Source of the DNA: Myxococcales bacterium
Lineage (GTDB): Bacteria; Myxococcota_A; Polyangia; Polyangiales; Polyangiaceae
Length of the DNA stretch: 56,793 nucleotides
Reading direction: 5' to 3'
Assembly (NCBI GenBank): GCA_947473045.1
Contig: CANJCO010000032.1
Span: 1-56,793 of the forward strand
Positions 52,666 through 56,793 of this stretch are shown here, in pieces (position 1 is the first letter of the stretch; every line of letters starts with the position of its first letter). Under the pieces are notes generated by a model. That model saw only the letters and a program-made list of their open reading frames with translations. It was not told the origin of the DNA and ran no database searches. The position numbers and the translations under genes were made by a program.

Positions 52666-53442
52666 TTAAACAAGGGTCTGCGTGAGGCCGCCGTCGACCA
52701 CCATGGTGTGGCCGGTCATGTAGCTCGACGCGTCGCTGGCCAGATAGACCGCGGCGCCCGCCATTTCTTCGGGCTGCGCGTGCCGGTGCAGGCCCGTGCG
52801 TTCGTTGATTTTTGCAACCAGCTCCTCGCTCTGCATGATCGCCGCGGCGAGGCGCGTGTCGACGAAGCCAGGAGCGATGGCGTTGACGCGGATGCCGCTC
52901 GCCCCGAGCTCGTAAGCGAGCGTCTTCGTGAGCGAAATGACAGCGGCTTTCGTCGCGGCGTAAACACCCTGAAGGGGCGTGCTGCGCAGGCCGGCGACGC
53001 TCGCGAGGTTGATGAGCGAACCCGGGGCGCCCCGGCCGCGCAGGTGCAGCGCGACCTCTCGCATCATCCAAAAATAACCCTTGAGGTTGACCTCGAAGGT
53101 TTTGTCCCACGCGCCCATGTCGATGTCGAGCGTTGGGCCGAAGTGCGGATTCGTGGCGGCGTTGTTGACGAGAATGTCGACTTTTCCGAAATGCGCCACC
53201 GCGCTCGCCACGAGGCGCTTGCAGTCTTCTTCTTTGCCGGTGTGGGCCACAACCGCGCGCGCGCTGCCGGGTCGATCGGCCTCAAGCTCGGCGGCGGCTG
53301 CGTTCACGCCATCGGCTTTGCGCGCGGCGATGACGACCCTGGCGCCTGCGTCGACGAACCCCCGTGCGATCGCAAGGCCGATGCCTCGGCTGCCGCCGGT
53401 GACAATGGCGACCTTGCCTTCGAGTGGGAGTTGCGGCGACAT
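52666..53442 (-). CDS. Classical short-chain dehydrogenase (FabG-like)
   Basis: The product is 258 aa. TGGSRGIG (15-22), NNAATNPH from 93, Ser148 in INLASVAG, and Tyr161/Lys165 in VYAATKAAV are all present. The C-terminus (SYMTGHTMVVDGGLTQ) is the family ending. RVNAIAPGFVDTRLA follows the active site. It is an NAD(P)H oxidoreductase, probably acting on a 3-oxoacyl thioester or a related alcohol. The gene stands alone. Confidence 0.94.
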   Translation of the reverse strand: MSPQLPLEGKVAIVTGGSRGIGLAIARGFVDAGARVVIAARKADGVNAAAAELEADRPGSARAVVAHTGKEEDCKRLVASAVAHFGKVDILVNNAATNPHFGPTLDIDMGAWDKTFEVNLKGYFWMMREVALHLRGRGAPGSLINLASVAGLRSTPLQGVYAATKAAVISLTKTLAYELGASGIRVNAIAPGFVDTRLAAAIMQSEELVAKINERTGLHRHAQPEEMAGAAVYLASDASSYMTGHTMVVDGGLTQTLV

Positions 53443-53505
53443 GGGGTGAGGGGCGGTATCACGAATTGCCCGGGGTCGAAAGTGTGACGTTCCTGCAACG
53501 ACGGA

Positions 53506-54069
53506 TTAATCTCGTGGGGGCACGCTCGCGGCGTCGACGCCTTCGGTTTCGAGCGTCGCGATCACCGCGTCGAACCAGCGCCCGACGGTGGCAGGAAACG
53601 GCCACATCCAGCCGTAATCCGGCCCTGTAAAGCGCCCGACGATGTGCGGCCTGAGCGCGCGAGCGTGTTCGATTCCCAGAAGCTCGGCCGTCGCGCGCAG
53701 GGTCTCCGCGTAGGCTTCCCACTCGATACGCGCCCTGCCGTAGGCCAGAAATAGAGGAAAAAACGGCAGCAAGTAGACGACGGCCATGCGCGCGTCGCCC
53801 ATCCGCGCGCGCTGGCGAAGGTGAATGCGCTCGTGGCGGAGCAGAATCACGCGGTCGAGGTCGCCCATCGCGTCCCAGGCGTCGGGCACCCAGAGCTTGC
53901 CGAAGAGCACAGTGTGGTAGCGCGTCGCGTACGTGCGCATGCCGCCGACCGTAAGGACCATGAGCGCCACGTGGATGGCCCTCTGCAGGGCGTCGCCGCG
54001 CTTGTAGCGAATCTCGAAGGTCGGAAACTCGGCTTTGATCTCGGCTGCGAAGGCGTGTGCGCGCGTCAT
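53506..54069 (-). CDS. Putative HExxH membrane-associated protein of unknown function
   Basis: The product is 187 aa from the ATG at 54069 (MTRAHAFAAEIKAEFP). A short hydrophobic stretch at residues ~30-45 (AIHVALMVLTVGGMRTY) is followed by DLDRVILLRHERIHLRQRARMG, with an HExxH motif. A second hydrophobic stretch is VVYLLPFFPLFLAYG, and WEAYAETLRATAELLG supplies a possible third metal ligand (Glu). This layout (HExxH, membrane hairpin, downstream Glu) is seen in small membrane zinc proteases, but no family was assigned. The ~230 bp to the divergent HAD gene hold nothing recognised. Confidence 0.75.
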   Translation of the reverse strand: MTRAHAFAAEIKAEFPTFEIRYKRGDALQRAIHVALMVLTVGGMRTYATRYHTVLFGKLWVPDAWDAMGDLDRVILLRHERIHLRQRARMGDARMAVVYLLPFFPLFLAYGRARIEWEAYAETLRATAELLGIEHARALRPHIVGRFTGPDYGWMWPFPATVGRWFDAVIATLETEGVDAASVPPRD

Positions 54070-54301
54070 CTGTCGGGGCTCCTTGATTGCGGTGCGCACC
54101 GGGCCGCGGCCCGCCGCGTGGCTCGCCTGCGACGTGCCGACCATGCTCGCCGCCTTCACGGTGCGCCAAGGCTTCGCGTCTCATGAAACCACGTATCGGC
54201 CCGTCGCTGAAGGCGCGCGTGAGCGCTGCGTCCCGGCGCGCGTACTGCTGGCGTGTGCCCGGCCGATTGGCTCCGGGATCAAAGGGCGCTAGAGAGCGCG
54301 C

Positions 54302-54955
54302 GTGCAGAGAGCCGCGCTGTTCGACATGGACCGCACCCTCGTGCGGCGCGAGACCGCGTCGCTTTATGTGCGCTATCAGCGCGAAATCGGCGAAGCGTCG
54401 CTCCTCGACCTGGCGCGGGTGACGTACTGGGTCGCGCAGTACACGCTCGGCGTGATCGACGTCGAGTCGGTGGCGAGGCGATCGCTCGCGGCGCTCGCAG
54501 GTACGCCCGAGCAGCGCCTCATCGATCGCTGCGACGACTGGTTCGGACGCTACGTGCTCCCGCACGTGACCGACGCGGGACGCCACGCGGTGGCCTACCA
54601 CCGGGCGCGCGGCGACGTCGTGGCGATCGTAACCGGCGCGACGTCGTACGCAGCCAGACCGCTCGCGCGCCTGCTGGGCATCGAACACGTGGTGGCGAGC
54701 GAGCTCGAACGGGACGAAGATCGCAATTTCACGGGCAGACCCGAGCAGCCGCTCTGCTTTGGCGCGGGCAAAATTACGCGCGCCGGAGCGCTCGCGAAGC
54801 AGCTCGGCTTCGATCTCGAAAAGGCTGTATTTTACAGCGATTCCTACACTGATCTGCCCCTGCTCGCGCACGTCGCCGAGCCTGTCGTCGTCAATCCCGA
54901 CGCCCGCCTGCGCCGACACGCGCTGCGCGAGGGTTGGCGCATCGAGCGTTGGTAG
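54302..54955 (+). CDS. HAD-IB family phosphatase
   Basis: The product is 217 aa from a GTG at 54302. HAD motifs: I, FDMDRTL (Asp8, Asp10, Thr12); II, AIVTGATS; III, Lys in GAGKITRAGAL; and IV, FYSDSYTDLPLLAHV. The helical cap between motifs I and II is of the IB (SerB/CicA-like) type. The substrate is unknown; phosphoserine- or phosphatidylglycerophosphate-like enzymes share this layout. It precedes nadC by 45 bp in the same direction. Confidence 0.92.
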   Translation: MQRAALFDMDRTLVRRETASLYVRYQREIGEASLLDLARVTYWVAQYTLGVIDVESVARRSLAALAGTPEQRLIDRCDDWFGRYVLPHVTDAGRHAVAYHRARGDVVAIVTGATSYAARPLARLLGIEHVVASELERDEDRNFTGRPEQPLCFGAGKITRAGALAKQLGFDLEKAVFYSDSYTDLPLLAHVAEPVVVNPDARLRRHALREGWRIERW

Positions 54956-55000
54956 CGCCCCGCTGACGAGCGCGCGCGGCGGTGATAAGAGCCTGCGTCG

Positions 55001-55840
55001 ATGCTCGACTCCGTCATCGACTCCATCGTTGCAATCGCGCTCGCCGAAGACCTCTCCGCGGGCGACGTCACCACCGAGAGCTGCATCCCCGAGGGTGCGA
55101 TTTCAGTGGCACACGCCGTCGCGCGCAGGCCCATGGTGGCGTGCGGAGCGCGCGTCTTCGCCCGTGTATTTGCGCACATCGACGCGCAGCTTCGCGTGGA
55201 GCTTCGCGTCGCCGACGGCGCTCGCGTCGAAGCCGGCCAGCCGCTGTGGAGCGTGTCCGGATCGTCGCGCGCGATTCTCATGGGCGAGCGCACAGCCCTC
55301 AACTTGACGCAGCGGATGAGCGGCGTCGCCACGCTGACGCGCTCGTATCTCGACGCGGTTCCGCAAGGCTGCGCGACGCGCATCACCGACACGCGCAAGA
55401 CGACGCCGGGCCTGCGCGCGCTGGAGCGCTACGCCGTGAGAACGGGCGGCGGTCACAACCACCGGGACAACCTCGGCAGCGCGGTGCTCATCAAAGACAA
55501 CCACATCGTGGCCGCCGGCGGCATTCGCGAGGCGATCCGCGCGGCGCGGGCGTTCGCCCCGCACACCTGCCGCATCGAGTGCGAAGTCGACTCGCTCGCT
55601 CAGCTCACCGTCGCCCTTGATGCCGGCGCGGACATCGTGCTGCTCGACAACATGAGCACCGAGATGGTCCAGCAGGCAGTCGCGCTCACCCGCGGACGCG
55701 CCCTGCTCGAAGCGTCGGGCGGAATCACGCACGCGCGCATCGCCGAGCTCGCCCGCGCCGGCGTCGACGTGATCTCTTCGGGCGCGCTCACGCACTCCGC
55801 GCCCGCAGCGGACATAGGCCTCGATTTCGACGCCGCGTGA
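55001..55840 (+). CDS. nadC: Nicotinate-nucleotide pyrophosphorylase (quinolinate phosphoribosyltransferase)
   Basis: The product is 279 aa, the standard NadC length. It converts quinolinate and PRPP to nicotinate mononucleotide in de novo NAD synthesis. Diagnostic blocks are GDVTTESCIPEG, GERTALNLTQRMSGVAT, ITDTRKTTPGLRALERYAVRTGGGHNHRDNL, IKDNHI, IECEVDSLAQL, and DIVLLDNMS. The substrate-binding Arg/Lys residues are all visible. It overlaps birA by one or four bases, depending on the birA start, so the two are coupled. Confidence 0.97.
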   Translation: MLDSVIDSIVAIALAEDLSAGDVTTESCIPEGAISVAHAVARRPMVACGARVFARVFAHIDAQLRVELRVADGARVEAGQPLWSVSGSSRAILMGERTALNLTQRMSGVATLTRSYLDAVPQGCATRITDTRKTTPGLRALERYAVRTGGGHNHRDNLGSAVLIKDNHIVAAGGIREAIRAARAFAPHTCRIECEVDSLAQLTVALDAGADIVLLDNMSTEMVQQAVALTRGRALLEASGGITHARIAELARAGVDVISSGALTHSAPAADIGLDFDAA

Positions 55841-56649
55841 TGAACCGGATCGGTGACGATCTCAGGGGCGCGGCCGCCGCGATCGCGCGCACGGGCAGCG
55901 CGCTCGGGGCGCCGCTCGAGCTGCTTGCCGAGACGGCATCGACGAGCGATCTCGCCAAGCACGCCGCCAGGCTCGGCGCGCCACACGGCAGCACCTGGGT
56001 CGCCGAAGAGCAACACCATGGGCGGGGCAGGCAGGGGCGAACATGGTCGGCGGTGCGTGGCGAAAGTCTCCTCGTTAGCGTGATCGTGCGCGTGGTTTGC
56101 CCTGTCGCGCGGTTGCCCGAGCTCGCGCTCGCCGCTGGACTCGCCGTGGCGAGCGCGGTGCGCCTCCAGGCGCCCGAGGCCTCCGCGCGCGTGAAATGGC
56201 CAAACGACGTAGTCGCGGGGGGCAAGAAGATGGGCGGTATACTGGTCGAGTCGGTCGGCGTGACCGCGAACGCCGCGGCGCTGGTCGTCGGTGTCGGCTT
56301 GAACGTAAACACCCGCGTGTTTCCGCCCGACCTTGCGGATCGCGCAACTTCGGTCGCGCTGCTGTCGGGTCGGCCGTGCGATCGCGGGCAGCTCCTCGCG
56401 CTCATCCTCGCGGAGCTCGATCGCGATCTGTCCCTCGTCGCGGCGCGCGGTCTCTCCGCAATCGCCGCGCGCCTTTCGGCCGTCGACGCCCTTCGCGGAG
56501 CGCAGGTTTGCACCGACGACGGCACCGTCGGCATCGCTCGCGGCATTGACGCATCGGGGCGGCTTCGCGTCGAGCGGCCCGACGGCACCGTCGCCACCCT
56601 GGTCGCGGGCGAGGTGCACCTCGTGCCGCCGCCGCCGACGCCGCATTAG
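55840..56649 (+). CDS. birA: Biotin-[acetyl-CoA-carboxylase] ligase
   Basis: The product is 269 aa from the ATG at 55840 (a GTG one codon earlier overlaps more of nadC). It lacks the N-terminal DNA-binding HTH of E. coli BirA, so it is the monofunctional type. Motifs: STSDLAK, EEQHHGRGRQGRTW (biotinoyl-AMP loop), KWPNDVV, the catalytic-Lys region GGKKMGGILVE, and GVGLNVN. It attaches biotin to carboxyl-carrier proteins. The last residues are PPPPTPH, and the TAG stop belongs to repeat copy C, so the native C-terminus may have been cut or replaced by the repeat. Confidence 0.96.
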   Translation: MNRIGDDLRGAAAAIARTGSALGAPLELLAETASTSDLAKHAARLGAPHGSTWVAEEQHHGRGRQGRTWSAVRGESLLVSVIVRVVCPVARLPELALAAGLAVASAVRLQAPEASARVKWPNDVVAGGKKMGGILVESVGVTANAAALVVGVGLNVNTRVFPPDLADRATSVALLSGRPCDRGQLLALILAELDRDLSLVAARGLSAIAARLSAVDALRGAQVCTDDGTVGIARGIDASGRLRVERPDGTVATLVAGEVHLVPPPPTPH

Positions 56650-56793
56650 CAGGGTGTTGAAAAACACCCTGATAGTAATTGGCGAAGCCAATTGCGTGGG
56701 GTGGGGACCCCGAAAAACCGCGTTTTTCGGGGCGGGGAGGTGCATACCTCCCCGAGATGAAAGGCTAGCAGGCCGTTCTTCAACGGCCTGTTA
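56646..56793 (+). repeat. Multi-hairpin dispersed repeat, copy C (reaches the window end)
   Basis: All five hairpins are present: HP1 with its GAAA loop, HP2 perfect, HP3 perfect, HP4 perfect, and HP5 with one G-U where copy A has G-C. It differs from copy A at two of 147 aligned positions and is in the same orientation. Its first bases form the birA stop codon. The window ends within HP5, as expected for an assembly break in a multicopy repeat. Confidence 0.9.

Noticed and set aside
55600-56745. Long minus-strand frame starting MHLPAPKNAVF across copy C and antisense to nadC/birA
   Set aside because: Its first part is a translation of the repeat and the rest is an Arg/Ala-rich shadow of birA and nadC. 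Similar spurious proteins will be predicted wherever this repeat occurs.

Overview
The window looks like one contig of a high-GC, Gram-negative myxobacterium (Myxococcota, most like Polyangia/Sorangiineae). The reasons are consistently GC-rich third codon positions, two eukaryote-like Ser/Thr kinases, about ten predicted lipoproteins with Ala/Pro-rich linkers, Cys-rich exported proteins, a FGE/SUMF1-type lipoprotein, GT-C membrane enzymes and an Rpn-type nuclease with a Gly-rich repeat tail. This placement is inferred from gene content. No rRNA, tRNA, CRISPR array or complete insertion sequence was recognised.

Both ends and one internal site carry the same ~150-bp multi-hairpin repeat: copy A (32-180), copy B (39380-39531) and copy C (56646-end). 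A and C are nearly identical and in the same orientation, so the contig probably ends where assembly failed in a dispersed repeat family. B is older and sits exactly between two convergent genes.

Layout. 1-3.9 kb is gene-poor and repeat-rich: a SRPBCC protein, an Rpn-family nuclease between imperfect direct repeats, a Cys-rich lipoprotein divergent from an XRE regulator with a perfect operator-like inverted repeat, and a doubled 14-bp palindrome. 3.9-10.7 kb: mutS2, an SDR, an orphan SctT/FliR-like export protein, and acnA. 10.8-14.9 kb: a large exported protein with a possible clan-CD His/Cys dyad, a one-TM protein and a lipoprotein. 14.9-19.8 kb is a mostly co-directional run: thyA-folA (TTGA overlap), an HDOD protein, a metallophosphoesterase and a flavin-dependent halogenase-like enzyme. 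19.8-27.7 kb: a phosphoesterase lipoprotein, an esterase, a FMN reductase/unknown pair, a HEAT-repeat protein, a parvulin lipoprotein and small unknowns. 28-31.3 kb: two overlapping membrane histidine kinases, the second with a degenerate ATPase domain. 31.2-39.4 kb: a fused Kal-Kce lysine-degradation protein, an HU/IHF protein, two GT-C membrane enzymes, an EamA transporter and ChrA. 39.5-46.8 kb: an HExxH/SEC-C protein, NhaA, a kinase-lipoprotein pair and a large exported CxxCH protein.

46.9-49.9 kb is a bufferin/HvfABC-like island: a YceI-like lipoprotein, a Cys-motif precursor, an overlapping MNIO (DUF692) maturase, and a DUF2063 partner on the opposite strand that overlaps the maturase gene tail to tail by 48 bp. 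49.9-56.8 kb: a FGE-like lipoprotein overlapping a PEGA kinase, an SDR, an HExxH protein, a HAD phosphatase, and nadC-birA, whose birA stop codon lies inside repeat copy C.

The strongest candidates for something undescribed are the multi-hairpin repeat family and the rearranged MNIO RiPP locus with its acylatable, Ala/Pro-rich precursor.
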